Source of the DNA: CAYHVK01 sp964360255
GTDB taxonomy: Bacteria; Bdellovibrionota; Bdellovibrionia; Bdellovibrionales; UBA1609
Length of the DNA: 64,000 nt
Assembly: GCA_964360255.1 (NCBI GenBank)
Contig: CAYHVK010000015.1
Coordinates: forward strand, 1-64,000
Reading direction: 5' to 3'
The translations under genes and the position numbers were made by a program. The notes under the pieces were generated by a model. It worked only from the letters and a program-made list of their open reading frames with translations. It was not told the DNA's origin and did not search any database. Below, piece after piece: positions 33,919 to 42,929 of the stretch. Within the stretch, counting starts at the first letter, position 1, and the number at the start of each line of letters is the position of its first letter.

Positions 33919-35249
33919 TGTTGAATCCTTTGTACGTAGTGAGAAATCGGGTAAGAATAAAAATATTTTTTATGCCGCTTGCTCCAGACCTTCTTCACTC
34001 TATTCCACTCTTGAAGTGGCTGAAAGTACTGATTGCGAGTTAGAGTATTGCCATCGAGTAGACCTTGGTTGCCGAAAGAGCCGATTGTATCAACGGCGCA
34101 CGAATTTTGAACGGCTGTGCTTCTAATGTCACCACGACAGTCAGACCCACGTTTCCAGCGCACAGCTTCGCTTTTCTCAGCCGAGTAAGCTCCATAGGCG
34201 CGCTGCAAAGCCATGTGATCATTCACTGTGCTACAGCTTCCTTCTTTAAAGGCCAAAGCAGCAAACATATAAACCATAGCTGTCATTTTTTGCGGATCAT
34301 TAAGCTTAGAATAATTCGGACAAATTCCACCCATAACATTATCGCGCAAGAAAACACTCTTTGATTTTGTGATGCCGCTGGCACGCTCATACATGTCTAC
34401 ACTGTATTTTGAGCGCAACATAAGACGAATCAACTCTTCACCCATAGGGCCAATATTACCCTGGTTGTCGATCCATTTATGACAAGCTTTGGGTAAAAGT
34501 TTACCGCCAGTGAATGAAAGTCCAGACGCACCAGCCAATCTATTTTCAGATGGAGCTTCATCTTCAGGGATGGCTTCATCTTCTTCGAGCTCTTCACCCT
34601 CTGGGCGAGACGTGGGAAGCGATGCTACCATTTCTTGAATTTGAATTTGTGGAGTCGTCGATGTGCTCCCGCTACACCCCCAACCATTGCATGAGTCGAC
34701 AGCCGCGGTAGAGGATTTTTCTTTGATAATAATTTGAACAGGAGGTCTTGGCGCCGGAGTTTGAATAGCTGCTCCACCCCAACCTGCGCTCAGTTTAGTA
34801 ATAGCTTGGGGCACAACTGGTTCTGGAGCAGCTACAGTTGCTGGCTGATCTTGAATAGCCTTGGCCCAACCAGCCGACTCCATAGATTTAGATTCTTGAA
34901 TACATGCGGGGTCATCACAACCCTTCACGTCGTCAGCGCGGTCTTTCCAGTCGTAGATCCAAACCGTTCTTTCACTTTCAGGCTTATCTTTATATTCAAG
35001 GCCATCTAAGCGAACCTGCACACCATAGTTACCGCTCTGAAGACGGCGATAATCCATAACGCTAGCAATAGTGCCGGCCTTAATGACTTGAGAAACATTG
35101 TTGGCTGAGCTTTTAAAATTGAGACTTGAGCGGCCGTTAAGATTTCGACCGAGCTGGATGGCATCACCTTTTTTAAAAGCCGCATTTGTCAGCAGCATCA
35201 GCGCCGACAGCGTCACCTTTAATAGGTTTTTGAAGTTATTTGTTTTCAC
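33906..35249 (-). CDS. Secreted protein, SH3-like N-terminus with proline-rich linker
   Basis: 447 residues from GTG 35249, chosen because GGAGGC sits five bases upstream. A signal-like stretch precedes KKGDAIQLGRNLNGRSSLNF, which looks like a bacterial SH3-like module. It is followed by an acidic, Pro/Gln-rich linker (about 150-250) and a C-terminal domain with Cys residues and W-rich segments (ACHKWIDNQG, RWKRGSDCRG) of unknown type, perhaps a hydrolase. It overlaps the next gene by 13 bases. It may act on cell wall, but no catalytic motif was found. Confidence 0.65.
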   Translation of the reverse strand: MKTNNFKNLLKVTLSALMLLTNAAFKKGDAIQLGRNLNGRSSLNFKSSANNVSQVIKAGTIASVMDYRRLQSGNYGVQVRLDGLEYKDKPESERTVWIYDWKDRADDVKGCDDPACIQESKSMESAGWAKAIQDQPATVAAPEPVVPQAITKLSAGWGGAAIQTPAPRPPVQIIIKEKSSTAAVDSCNGWGCSGSTSTTPQIQIQEMVASLPTSRPEGEELEEDEAIPEDEAPSENRLAGASGLSFTGGKLLPKACHKWIDNQGNIGPMGEELIRLMLRSKYSVDMYERASGITKSKSVFLRDNVMGGICPNYSKLNDPQKMTAMVYMFAALAFKEGSCSTVNDHMALQRAYGAYSAEKSEAVRWKRGSDCRGDIRSTAVQNSCAVDTIGSFGNQGLLDGNTLTRNQYFQPLQEWNRVKKVWSKRHKKYFYSYPISHYVQRIQQCGV

Positions 35250-35374
35250 AGGCAGCCTCCACACTTTCTATAGTTCAATAAGCTGACCATTAAGGACCGC
35301 TTGTAAACTATTGAAACTAAGGGTAAATATGAATTTTATGCACCTTCAACGATCTCTCAAGAACTGTGTATTGT

Positions 35375-35403
35375 TTGACAGGTGTCATTGATTTAGTCAT
35401 TTT
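35375..35403 (+). promoter_or_regulatory. Possible promoter and operator of hisS
   Basis: TTGACA (35375-35380) with 17 bases to CATTTT (35398-35403). An inverted repeat TGACA-GG-TGTCA (35376-35387) overlaps the -35 and could be an operator. The -10 is a weak match. Confidence 0.35.
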
Positions 35404-35442
35404 TAGAAGCGGGACATTTCATCAACCAAGAAGCAGGTATCT

Positions 35443-36681
35443 TTGCAACCAGTACGCGGCACCCATGATTTACTATTTGAAGATGCGAAGAAACATCAAC
35501 TTGTGATCGATGTCGCGCGAGCCATCGGTACGCGTTTCGGTTTCGATGAAATACAAACTCCAATTTTTGAATTTTCAAGCGTCTTCAGCCGCACTCTCGG
35601 CGACACGTCAGATGTAGTGACCAAAGAAATGTACACATTCACTGATAAGGGTGGTGATCAACTCAGCCTACGTCCCGAAGGGACGGCTGGTGTTGTGCGC
35701 TCATTTATCTCAAATGAGCTCAAACGCTCATTGCCGCTTAAATTTTTCTATCAAGGCCCGATGTTTCGCTATGAGCGTCCGCAAAAAGGTCGCTTCAGAC
35801 AATTTCATCAATTGGGAATTGAACTACTGGGTGTAGAAAACACGCAGTCTGATATTGAAGTCATCAGCTATGCGAATATTCTCCTTCAAGAATTGGATAT
35901 TTTAAATCTCACCTATTTAGAAATTAACTCTATTGGAGACAAAGAAAGCCGCCAAGCTTTTCGCACTCGCCTCGTTGAGTTTTTCACGAAATACGAAAAC
36001 GATCTCAGCGAAGATTCAAAGCGTCGACTTCAGCTGAACCCTCTCAGAATTCTCGACTCAAAAGATAAAAAAGATATTGAGATCAGCCAAACCGCTCCGA
36101 AATTTGAAGATTCACTCAATGATATTTCAAAATCTAAATTCGCTGAAATTAGAAATGGCCTGGATAATTTAGGCATCAAGTACAATTTGAATCCAAAACT
36201 TGTTCGTGGCCTCGATTACTACAATCACTTGGTTTTTGAATTTAAAACCACAGCCTTAGGTGCCCAGGATGCTGTTCTCTCTGGCGGTCGCTATGATGAC
36301 CTGGTTGAAATGATGGGCGGCGATGCTACTTTTGGAGTGGGATGGGCGGCCGGCATTGAGCGCCTTTGCTTATTAACGCAAAAAGCGAGCGCAAAGCCTC
36401 GCCCGATCGCACTGATTCCTTTGGGTGAAAAAGCTGAGAAGTACGCCATTCTTTTAGCTCATCAAATGCGAGCCTTGGGCATTCCTGTTGAAGCGGCATA
36501 CGCCGGCAATATGAGTAACCGCATGAAAAAAGCCACCCGAGTGAATTCGCAATTTGCCGTCATTATCGGAGATCAAGAATTAGAGTCTCAGCAATTGGGC
36601 TTTAAAAATCTAGATACGGGCGAACAATCAAAAATCACTGAAGCTGAATTACTTTCGCGCTTCAAATCTGCGCACCAATAA
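35443..36681 (+). CDS. hisS: Histidyl-tRNA synthetase
   Basis: 412 residues, starting at TTG 35443 (AGG five bases upstream; no better start). Class II motifs are present: QPVRGTHDLL, FGFDEIQTPIFE (motif 1), SLRPEGTAGVVRSF and MFRYERPQKGRFRQFHQ (motif 2), LVRGLDYYNHLVFE (His-specific) and the glycine-rich FGVGWAAGIERL (motif 3). A C-terminal anticodon-binding domain follows. Attaches histidine to tRNA-His. Its last 33 bases overlap the 3' end of the convergent gene at 36649. Confidence 0.95.
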   Translation: MQPVRGTHDLLFEDAKKHQLVIDVARAIGTRFGFDEIQTPIFEFSSVFSRTLGDTSDVVTKEMYTFTDKGGDQLSLRPEGTAGVVRSFISNELKRSLPLKFFYQGPMFRYERPQKGRFRQFHQLGIELLGVENTQSDIEVISYANILLQELDILNLTYLEINSIGDKESRQAFRTRLVEFFTKYENDLSEDSKRRLQLNPLRILDSKDKKDIEISQTAPKFEDSLNDISKSKFAEIRNGLDNLGIKYNLNPKLVRGLDYYNHLVFEFKTTALGAQDAVLSGGRYDDLVEMMGGDATFGVGWAAGIERLCLLTQKASAKPRPIALIPLGEKAEKYAILLAHQMRALGIPVEAAYAGNMSNRMKKATRVNSQFAVIIGDQELESQQLGFKNLDTGEQSKITEAELLSRFKSAHQ

Positions 36682-37785
36682 ATTATCAACCGGACTCGAG
36701 AGTATTTTTCGAGCTTCAGCTAATGCTTCGTCAGCCGTCAGCATGGGCCACTTCGGCTTTTGATCTTTATCTAAGAGAACGGCTCTTACACCTTCAGGAA
36801 AGCTGGAGCTTTTTGACATCTCAACGGACGCCACCCACTCAAGAGCTAAAACTTTCTCCCACGACTGGCCGCTGGCCTTTTGTGCCATTTCATAAAAAAG
36901 AGCCTGGGATAAAATAGAGCGTGCGCGACCGTCAACACCTTCGGTTTTATTTATGCATTCAACGAGCCCAGCGAAATTCTTATCTGCTAAAGCCTTTTTA
37001 AACTCACTGCTAATTTTCTGCCAGTGACTGAGCAGCTTCTGATCACCTTCTGAATAGCGAGGCCTTCCGTCAGATTTCTCTTCTGTCTCAGCCTCTAAAC
37101 TCATCATATGAGTTAAGTATTGATTTAAAATTTCTCTATTTTCTTCGCTCGAATCCCGCCAGTCGATTCTGAGTAGATCAGAAAAAACTTTTCTTTTCTT
37201 ATCGCTCTTCAAAAAATAATTCTGCCAGCCTGTCTCATAACCCAGCTGTCCACTTAAACGGGCTCCGCTAAGACCGATGAAATAGCCAAATCCATCTTTC
37301 AGTTGAGGCAAGAATCCCGTCGCCCCCACATCCGGAAAGAGTCCAATAAAAACTTCAGGCATTGAAAGCAGGGTTTTCTCAGTCACTACGCGATGAGAGG
37401 CTCCTTGAGTGAGGCCCACGCCGCCACCCATCGTGATGCCATCGAGCCAAGCTAGAATAGGCTTCTTAAAGCCATGAACCAAACAGTCCGTAAAATACTC
37501 TTGGGTGAAAAAATCTTCTGCGATCTTTAAACCTTTTTCACGAGTTTCGATCACCAATTTTTTAACGTCGCCGCCCGCGCAGAAAGCTTTTGGATTTTCG
37601 CTATGAAATACCACTAGCGCTATTGCCGGATCATTCTGCCAAACCAATAAACGTTTTTCGATATCGGCCAGCATTTCAGTATCAAGAGCATTCAAGGCCG
37701 GGGCATGATTGAGTTCGATAAATCCAACCGACTTAGCACCAAACTTTTGTTCGCCGAACAGAACTTTTTTAATTTTAATTTCCAT
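36649..37785 (-). CDS. Enoyl-CoA hydratase/isomerase family, 3-hydroxyisobutyryl-CoA hydrolase-like
   Basis: 378 residues. NAPALNALDTEML, then ENPKAFCAGGDVKKL (oxyanion-hole block) and DGITMGGGVGLTQGASHRVVTEKTLLSMPE match the long crotonase subgroup that hydrolyses 3-hydroxyisobutyryl-CoA in valine breakdown. Glu in the SMPEVFIGLFPDVGAT block is the likely catalytic acid. It is longer than ordinary enoyl-CoA hydratases (~260), which supports the HIBCH reading. Its C-terminal 11 codons overlap the hisS 3' end on the opposite strand. Confidence 0.87.
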   Translation of the reverse strand: MEIKIKKVLFGEQKFGAKSVGFIELNHAPALNALDTEMLADIEKRLLVWQNDPAIALVVFHSENPKAFCAGGDVKKLVIETREKGLKIAEDFFTQEYFTDCLVHGFKKPILAWLDGITMGGGVGLTQGASHRVVTEKTLLSMPEVFIGLFPDVGATGFLPQLKDGFGYFIGLSGARLSGQLGYETGWQNYFLKSDKKRKVFSDLLRIDWRDSSEENREILNQYLTHMMSLEAETEEKSDGRPRYSEGDQKLLSHWQKISSEFKKALADKNFAGLVECINKTEGVDGRARSILSQALFYEMAQKASGQSWEKVLALEWVASVEMSKSSSFPEGVRAVLLDKDQKPKWPMLTADEALAEARKILSSPVDNLLVRRFEARK

Positions 37786-37989
37786 TCACAATTCTTACCT
37801 GATTCTGATTTTTTTTGAGACACTTTTCTCTCGAAAAATATGCTGCGTCGAAGCATTGAACACTGTCTAAAATACTGTGATTTTTCGTCCCGTCAAATTC
37901 ACTGAAACACACAAGCATCGTGTATGTATTTTGCATTACTAAAAAGCACCTCTACCTTCGTCGGATCGAGGTTTTATCAGAAGGATACA

Positions 37990-38637
37990 ATGTACCATCT
38001 TGAGACACGAATTTCAGATCGCGAAAAAGATAAAACTGCGAAGTATATATACTTCATAGGCTTCTTTATGTTCGCAGCCCTCTTGCACATGATGCAGTGG
38101 AACCAGCATTCAATAGCCATCATTCCTCTTAAAGCTAAACAAATTATGAATTCGGCCACTTCTGACGAACTTTATCAAGTGGCACAAATCTGTGGTGATC
38201 GCAATAAATGGGAATGCCGTAAAGTCGCTCTTTGGCAGAGCTATTTAAAAGATCCATCCAATGAAAAGTCAGCTATTGAACTTGGTAAAGAGCATGTGCA
38301 AAGAAAGCAGTATGTTGAAGCTTTGAGAATTTACTCTCTCTACTTTAAAAATAAAGGAAAAGATCTTGAAGCCCGCTATAAAATGGCGGTGTCTCTCAGT
38401 GAACTATCACGCTTTAAAGAGGCTCAAGTTCATTTCGCCTTTTTGCTCAAACACAATAAGGACAAGGTTTCTCAACCCCAATACGTAAGAACTTATGTTC
38501 ATTATTTGATTATGAATAGACAGTACTTGGCGGCGAAAAATCTTATCACTCAGACCCGTCGCTCAACAAAGAATGCAGCTTATTTCTTAGAGAAAGAAAT
38601 GCGACAAATCGACACGAAGCTTAAAACTTCTACTTGA
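37990..38637 (+). CDS. Membrane-anchored TPR-type protein
   Basis: 215 residues from ATG 37990, with AAGGA four bases upstream; the longer frame from 37924 has no such site. One membrane segment (YIYFIGFFMFAALLHMM) is followed by helical repeats of TPR-like spacing: SAIELGKEHVQRKQYVEAL, LEARYKMAVSLSEL and YVRTYVHYLIMNRQY. The repeats probably lie in the periplasm and mediate protein contacts. Partner unknown. Confidence 0.65.
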   Translation: MYHLETRISDREKDKTAKYIYFIGFFMFAALLHMMQWNQHSIAIIPLKAKQIMNSATSDELYQVAQICGDRNKWECRKVALWQSYLKDPSNEKSAIELGKEHVQRKQYVEALRIYSLYFKNKGKDLEARYKMAVSLSELSRFKEAQVHFAFLLKHNKDKVSQPQYVRTYVHYLIMNRQYLAAKNLITQTRRSTKNAAYFLEKEMRQIDTKLKTST

Positions 38638-38671
38638 CCCTTACCACGCTCAATCCCTACCATCGTTAATA

Positions 38672-39316
38672 GTGAAAGAGTTTATCACCTACTTCTTGTA
38701 TGCTTTTACCAGTCTATTCACTATTGTGAATCCACTCGGCGCAATGCCGTTCTATATGGGCATGGTGGATGATGTAAACAAACAGCTGGCGCGCGATATA
38801 GCCCTCAGGGCCGCCCTTGCCGCTTTTACGGCCATGATGTTCTTTGCCCTAACTGGTAAATTTCTTTTTTCATTCTTTAATGTATCTGTCGATGGCCTTC
38901 GTGTTGTAGGCGGAGTGCTTTTTTTCATCACTGGCTTTGATATGCTTCAAGGTAAAGACTCAAGAACTAAATCGGTAACGGCCAGTGAAAAATTCAGCCT
39001 CCAAGACATTCGAACAAAAGCCATCACTCCGCTTGCGATTCCGCTGATTTGTGGCCCAGGCACAATTACAGTTTTGACCGTTATGATTCAAGAAGCTGAT
39101 GAAATCTGGCAGAAAAGCTCACTTATTTTTTCAGCTTTCCTAGTTTCAGTCGCCACCTTTTTTGTTCTTGTAAGCTCTAAAAAAATCACTTCAATTATAG
39201 GCGAAAGCGGTCAGAAAGTATTTTACCGTCTCATGGGCCTAATCTTGATGATGAATGCCGTGGAATTCTTCTTTAACGGAATTCGCCCTTATGTGCGCAG
39301 TCTCTTGCAACAATAA
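38672..39316 (+). CDS. MarC family integral membrane protein
   Basis: 214 residues with six hydrophobic segments. TSLFTIVNPLGAMPFYMGM, GLRVVGGVLFFITGFDML and TPLAIPLICGPGTITVL are MarC hallmarks. The family function is unresolved; early links to multiple antibiotic resistance were not upheld. The start is GTG 38672 with no clear Shine-Dalgarno, so a slightly different start is possible. Confidence 0.85.
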   Translation: MKEFITYFLYAFTSLFTIVNPLGAMPFYMGMVDDVNKQLARDIALRAALAAFTAMMFFALTGKFLFSFFNVSVDGLRVVGGVLFFITGFDMLQGKDSRTKSVTASEKFSLQDIRTKAITPLAIPLICGPGTITVLTVMIQEADEIWQKSSLIFSAFLVSVATFFVLVSSKKITSIIGESGQKVFYRLMGLILMMNAVEFFFNGIRPYVRSLLQQ

Positions 39317-39324
39317 GTAGATAT

Positions 39325-39576
39325 TTACTCAGATTTTTTATCTGCTGCAGGCACCGTAGACTCTAGAATTTTCACTTTACAAGCGCATGGGCCCTGCTTG
39401 GCTTCGCCGAGAACATACTCAACCTTGTCGCCCTGATTCAACTTGCCACGAACTTCTTTGTAATGAACAAAGAGATCGCGACCACTCGATTGCTCGATGA
39501 ACCCGAAGCCCTTTTGTTCATTATACCATTTTACAACGCCAACAAATTTTTCGCTCACACCATTATGGTAGAACAC
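39325..39576 (-). CDS. Cold-shock domain protein
   Basis: 83 residues. GVVKWYNEQKGFGFIEQSS holds RNP1 (KGFGFI) and DLFVHYKEV holds RNP2 (DLFVHY), the nucleic-acid-binding face of a CspA fold. It is extended by ~15 polar residues at the C-terminus. Start is uncertain: GTG 39576 gives seven residues before the conserved core, GTG 39558 one; neither has a strong Shine-Dalgarno. Acts as an RNA chaperone by family. Confidence 0.88.
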   Translation of the reverse strand: MFYHNGVSEKFVGVVKWYNEQKGFGFIEQSSGRDLFVHYKEVRGKLNQGDKVEYVLGEAKQGPCACKVKILESTVPAADKKSE

Positions 39577-39616
39577 TTCCCAATAATCGCAAGTAAAAAT
39601 ATAGCTCTCAATAAGA

Positions 39617-39646
39617 CTCCCTCGGGCCCTTCGGGCCTCGAGGGAG
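39617..39646. repeat. Very stable inverted repeat
   Basis: CTCCCTCG (39617-39624) and GGCC pair with GGCC and CGAGGGAG (39639-39646) around a CTTCG loop, with one bulged T: 12 base pairs, mostly G-C. Neither strand has a T-run after it. Lies between the cold-shock and Hsp20 genes. Confidence 0.7.
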
Positions 39647-39684
39647 CAAAAGACAGCTTCATATAAGAAGCTTGGGTGTTAGAA

Positions 39685-39700
39685 GAGGTCGATCGACCTC
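39685..39700 (-). terminator. 16-base perfect palindrome after hsp20
   Basis: GAGGTCGATCGACCTC equals its own reverse complement. On the minus strand it follows the hsp20 stop by 16 bases and is followed by TTCTAA, a weak terminator; it could equally be a protein-binding site. Confidence 0.4.
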
Positions 39701-39716
39701 GGGTTGAATCGGACCG

Positions 39717-40172
39717 CTATTTAATATCTATAAGACGAGGTTTTGCGTCTTCAGATTTTGGGATCATTAATTTTAAAACTCCATTTTCATAGTTAGCATC
39801 AATCTTTGTGACATCCACATTATGTGGCAATTGAAGAGTGCGAGTAAACTGGCCATGCGTGCGCTCTAAGCGATTCACCCCACTGGTCGACGTTTTTTCT
39901 TCACGCTTTCTCTCGCCGCTGATAACAATGCTACGATCTTTGAGTTCAATTTTAACGTCTTCTTTTTTTATGCCTGGGATATCAAGGCTGATTTGATAAT
40001 CTTTATCAGACTCCTCAATATCAAGAGCGGGATAAAAAGAGCTTAACTCTCGAGACATATTGCGGCCCACACCTTCAAAATCCTCAAATAGATTATCGAA
40101 CTGTCTAAAGAAATCGAGTGAGTTATTAGCTCTTACATTTCTTTCGCTAGGCCATAAACTTAAATACTTCAC
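39717..40172 (-). CDS. Small heat-shock protein, Hsp20/alpha-crystallin family
   Basis: 151 residues. The alpha-crystallin domain runs from YPALDIEESDKDYQISLDIPG through KEDVKIELKDRSIVISGERK to YENGVLKLMIPK, where the conserved A-x-x-x-N-G-V-L appears as ANYENGVL. Holds unfolding proteins in the cytoplasm. GTG 40172 is the start, with AGGAGG five bases upstream. A sigma-32-type promoter lies at 40247-40276, about 75 bases upstream of the start. Confidence 0.93.
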   Translation of the reverse strand: MKYLSLWPSERNVRANNSLDFFRQFDNLFEDFEGVGRNMSRELSSFYPALDIEESDKDYQISLDIPGIKKEDVKIELKDRSIVISGERKREEKTSTSGVNRLERTHGQFTRTLQLPHNVDVTKIDANYENGVLKLMIPKSEDAKPRLIDIK

Positions 40173-40246
40173 ATGAACCTCCTGATGGTTATCAAAAAAC
40201 TCTTGAAAGTGCGTAAGTCGCGATCTTACATATCCTTCACATACAT

Positions 40247-40276
40247 AAATTTGGGGTGGTTATTAGAACTGTCAAG
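40247..40276 (-). promoter_or_regulatory. Sigma-32 (RpoH) type heat-shock promoter of hsp20
   Basis: On the minus strand CTTGACA (40276-40270) is followed after 13 bases by CCCCAAAT (from 40256). Consensus is CTTGAAA-N11-16-CCCCATNT. The match, spacing and the downstream heat-shock gene agree. Confidence 0.7.
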
Positions 40277-40303
40277 TTGGGCAAAAAACTGGGGCTAACT
40301 CTT

Positions 40304-40546
40304 TTATTTAAAGACGCTTTTTAAGATTTTATCGATAAACTCAACTTCAGCACTTTTAATTAAGATGTAGTGTTCTTTTTTATCGATATGAAGATCTTCA
40401 TTATCTTTATCAATATTGATAATTTTAACTGTTCCTGAATGAGACGATAGCTCAGCATCCGCCGGATCTCTTTGCAGCACTAGAAGTGCTACAACTAGAA
40501 ATATACAGACGAAAAACAGTTGGACTCGGCCCTTACTCGTAGACAT
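40304..40546 (-). CDS. Small membrane-anchored or exported protein, unknown function
   Basis: 80 residues: a single hydrophobic segment (VQLFFVCIFLVVALLVL, about 8-24) followed by a short polar domain rich in Lys/Asp/Glu (KIINIDKDNEDLHIDKKEH). ADA after the segment could be a signal-peptidase site. No homologous family recognised and a weak Shine-Dalgarno. Confidence 0.5.
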   Translation of the reverse strand: MSTSKGRVQLFFVCIFLVVALLVLQRDPADAELSSHSGTVKIINIDKDNEDLHIDKKEHYILIKSAEVEFIDKILKSVFK

Positions 40547-40591
40547 CAGAGCAGCCTAGCGGTTCAAGCTAAGGAATCAAATTGATAATTC

Positions 40592-41452
40592 TTAATACTG
40601 ATGCGACGCATCGACAGCCCAGCCGATCCCAGTCTCTTTAGCACAGTCCAAATCCACCGAAACCGGGAAATGATCTGAGGTTTTGATTTTTGAATGTAGC
40701 ACTGCTGTTTCAATTGAGCACCCTTTAACAAATACATGATCTAACTTCATTCGGCGCTGATCTTGCTCAAAGACAACATGGGCAAAACTTCTTTTATTTA
40801 GCTCTTCAGCTATAAATCGCATGCGATCTACGTTCCAGGTGTTAAAATCACCGGCAAAAACAATCTTCATATTCGGATTCATCACTAAACCGGCATCGAT
40901 CACTTTTAAAATTTCATTCATTTGTTTTTTAAAAGAGGGAGTTAAAACAAAATTGATCCCGTGAACGTTAATCAAGAGCAGGATTTCGCCGTTTTCAAGC
41001 CTATACGTTTGGACTAAACTCATTTTTGGAGTATTCGCAATTGGCTCGGCATCTGGACTCCGCAAAAAATGCTGAGAAATACTTTGACCGACTGAACCCG
41101 TGATTACACCGGTTGAATAGCCTTTCTTATCTCGCCATGACTGAGCCATCCACCAATCGGTTTGCTCAGATTCAATAAGAACAGATGGCAAATAGTTGTC
41201 TGACATACCTTCTTGCAGAAGCACAAGATCACTGCCGCTTGTTAAATCGATAAAATCTTGCCGCCATTTTTCTTTCTTTTTAGCTTTTTCAATATTCCAA
41301 GAAACAATATGAAGTTGAAGAGGCAAGCTTTGCACCGATTCAGACTTTTTTAAATTCAGCAGAACTTCGCTATCAGCTACATTATCGAAAGCTTGTGATT
41401 GTGTGCTGATTAAAAAAACAAACAGAATGGCTATTTTTTTATAAAGATTCAT
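40592..41452 (-). CDS. Exported endonuclease/exonuclease/phosphatase (EEP) family protein
   Basis: 286 residues from ATG 41452, seven bases after GGGGG; the 14-codon extension is rejected. A signal peptide (AILFVFLISTQSQA) is followed by EEP landmarks: VSWNIEKAKK (metal-binding Asn), LVLLQEGMSD (Glu), VFAGDFNTWN (Asp/Asn), LDHVFVKG (Asp) and TSDHFPVSVDL (terminal Asp-His). All the catalytic positions look present. The family includes nucleases and phosphodiesterases; exported forms may digest nucleic acid or lipid outside the cytoplasm. Confidence 0.85.
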   Translation of the reverse strand: MNLYKKIAILFVFLISTQSQAFDNVADSEVLLNLKKSESVQSLPLQLHIVSWNIEKAKKKEKWRQDFIDLTSGSDLVLLQEGMSDNYLPSVLIESEQTDWWMAQSWRDKKGYSTGVITGSVGQSISQHFLRSPDAEPIANTPKMSLVQTYRLENGEILLLINVHGINFVLTPSFKKQMNEILKVIDAGLVMNPNMKIVFAGDFNTWNVDRMRFIAEELNKRSFAHVVFEQDQRRMKLDHVFVKGCSIETAVLHSKIKTSDHFPVSVDLDCAKETGIGWAVDASHQY

Positions 41453-41571
41453 CTTAAGACCCCCTAATATTCCCCACTTAGAGCTATGGCCCACCCCTTT
41501 ATCTCGAGCAAGATCAATCTAAACTTGTCACTCCGCAATAAGTGTGAGCATAAATATACTAAGAGGTACTA

Positions 41572-42813
41572 ATGAAAAACAAATCACCTGGAGCATCAGC
41601 TCTTTCTGAGAACGTATTAAACGCTAATGTCATCGTAGCGGCTCTTGGCTACTTTGTTGATATTTATGATCTTCTCCTTTTCGGAATTGTACGCGTGGCG
41701 AGCTTAAAAGGCATCGGCGTACCAGATTCTGAGTTATTAGAAAAAGGCGTACTTCTTATCAATGCGCAAATGTTTGGAATGTTACTCGGTGGAATTTTAT
41801 GGGGCGTGATTGGTGATAAAAAAGGACGCATTGCCGTTTTGTTCGGGTCTATTTTGCTTTATTCAGTCGCTAATATTCTTAACGCTTTTGTCACGGATAT
41901 AGAAACATATGCCGCGCTTCGATTTATCGCCGGCATCGGTCTTGCCGGAGAACTCGGTGCCGCTATTACTCTGGTCAGCGAAACTCTTACCAAAGAAAAG
42001 CGTGGTTACGGCACGACCATAGTAGCGTCGGTCGGTATTCTCGGAGCCGTTGTGGCCGCCGTGATCGGCGATACCTTTACGTGGCAAACAGCTTACATTA
42101 TCGGCGGCGTGATGGGTCTCGCCCTTTTAGCTCTTCGAGTTTCAATGTCAGAGTCAGGTCTATTTCATGACACTAAAAAAATCGACTGCAAGAAAGGTGA
42201 TCTCAAAATGCTTTTCTATCCGCCCGCCCGATTTATTAAATATGCTCAATGCATTTTAATTGGATTACCTGTCTGGTACGCTGTGGGAATTCTTATGACT
42301 TTCTCACCTGAGCTCGCAAAAGATCTCGGTGTGACGGCGCCTATAGCGGCCGGATCTTCGATTATGTGGGGCTATCTAGGATTGGCGGCTGGGGATCTCA
42401 CCAGTGGCCTTCTCAGTCAGTACTTTCGCACACGCCGTTTTGTTGTTTTAGGATTTTTACTTCTCACGGGCTTCTTGAGCCTAGTTTATTATTTTGCCGT
42501 AGGAATTTCAGCCACGGAATTTTATATTCTCTGTGGTCTTGTGGGCTTCTCAGTGGGTTACTGGGCCATTTTCGTGACTGTAGCGGCAGAGCAATTTGGT
42601 ACAAATTTGCGCTCGACAGTCACAACGAGCGTGCCCAATTTTGTCCGCGGCGGGGTTGTGCCAATTACCCTGGCTTTTCAGGGCCTAGCTCCCCACACAG
42701 GTCTTCGTATGAGCGCTTTAATCGTCGGAGGAGTCGTTCTTTTTATCGCATTGACCGCTCTTCATTTTATGCCAGAAACTTTTAGTAAAGATTTGGACTA
42801 TCTCGAAGAATAA
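41572..42813 (+). CDS. Major facilitator superfamily transporter
   Basis: 413 residues with about 12 membrane segments. The MFS A-motif is GGILWGVIGDKKGRIAVLFG between segments 2 and 3; ALRFIAGIGLAGELGAAITLVSE is segment 4 with the sugar-porter/metabolite-H+ symporter look. YFVDIYDLLLFGIVRV at segment 1 resembles the metabolite:H+ symporter (MHS-like) group. Substrate unknown. AGAGG lies before the ATG. Standing alone. Confidence 0.88.
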   Translation: MKNKSPGASALSENVLNANVIVAALGYFVDIYDLLLFGIVRVASLKGIGVPDSELLEKGVLLINAQMFGMLLGGILWGVIGDKKGRIAVLFGSILLYSVANILNAFVTDIETYAALRFIAGIGLAGELGAAITLVSETLTKEKRGYGTTIVASVGILGAVVAAVIGDTFTWQTAYIIGGVMGLALLALRVSMSESGLFHDTKKIDCKKGDLKMLFYPPARFIKYAQCILIGLPVWYAVGILMTFSPELAKDLGVTAPIAAGSSIMWGYLGLAAGDLTSGLLSQYFRTRRFVVLGFLLLTGFLSLVYYFAVGISATEFYILCGLVGFSVGYWAIFVTVAAEQFGTNLRSTVTTSVPNFVRGGVVPITLAFQGLAPHTGLRMSALIVGGVVLFIALTALHFMPETFSKDLDYLEE

Positions 42814-42929
42814 AGTGTCGAAAAAGTCGACAGCATAAGATCTCTACTCATGTAGGTTTTTCATCCCTGCTGGCATTTCAATTGCACAATCTGTATTATT
42901 CGCATTCCCCACGAAAGAACGGAGCTGCA

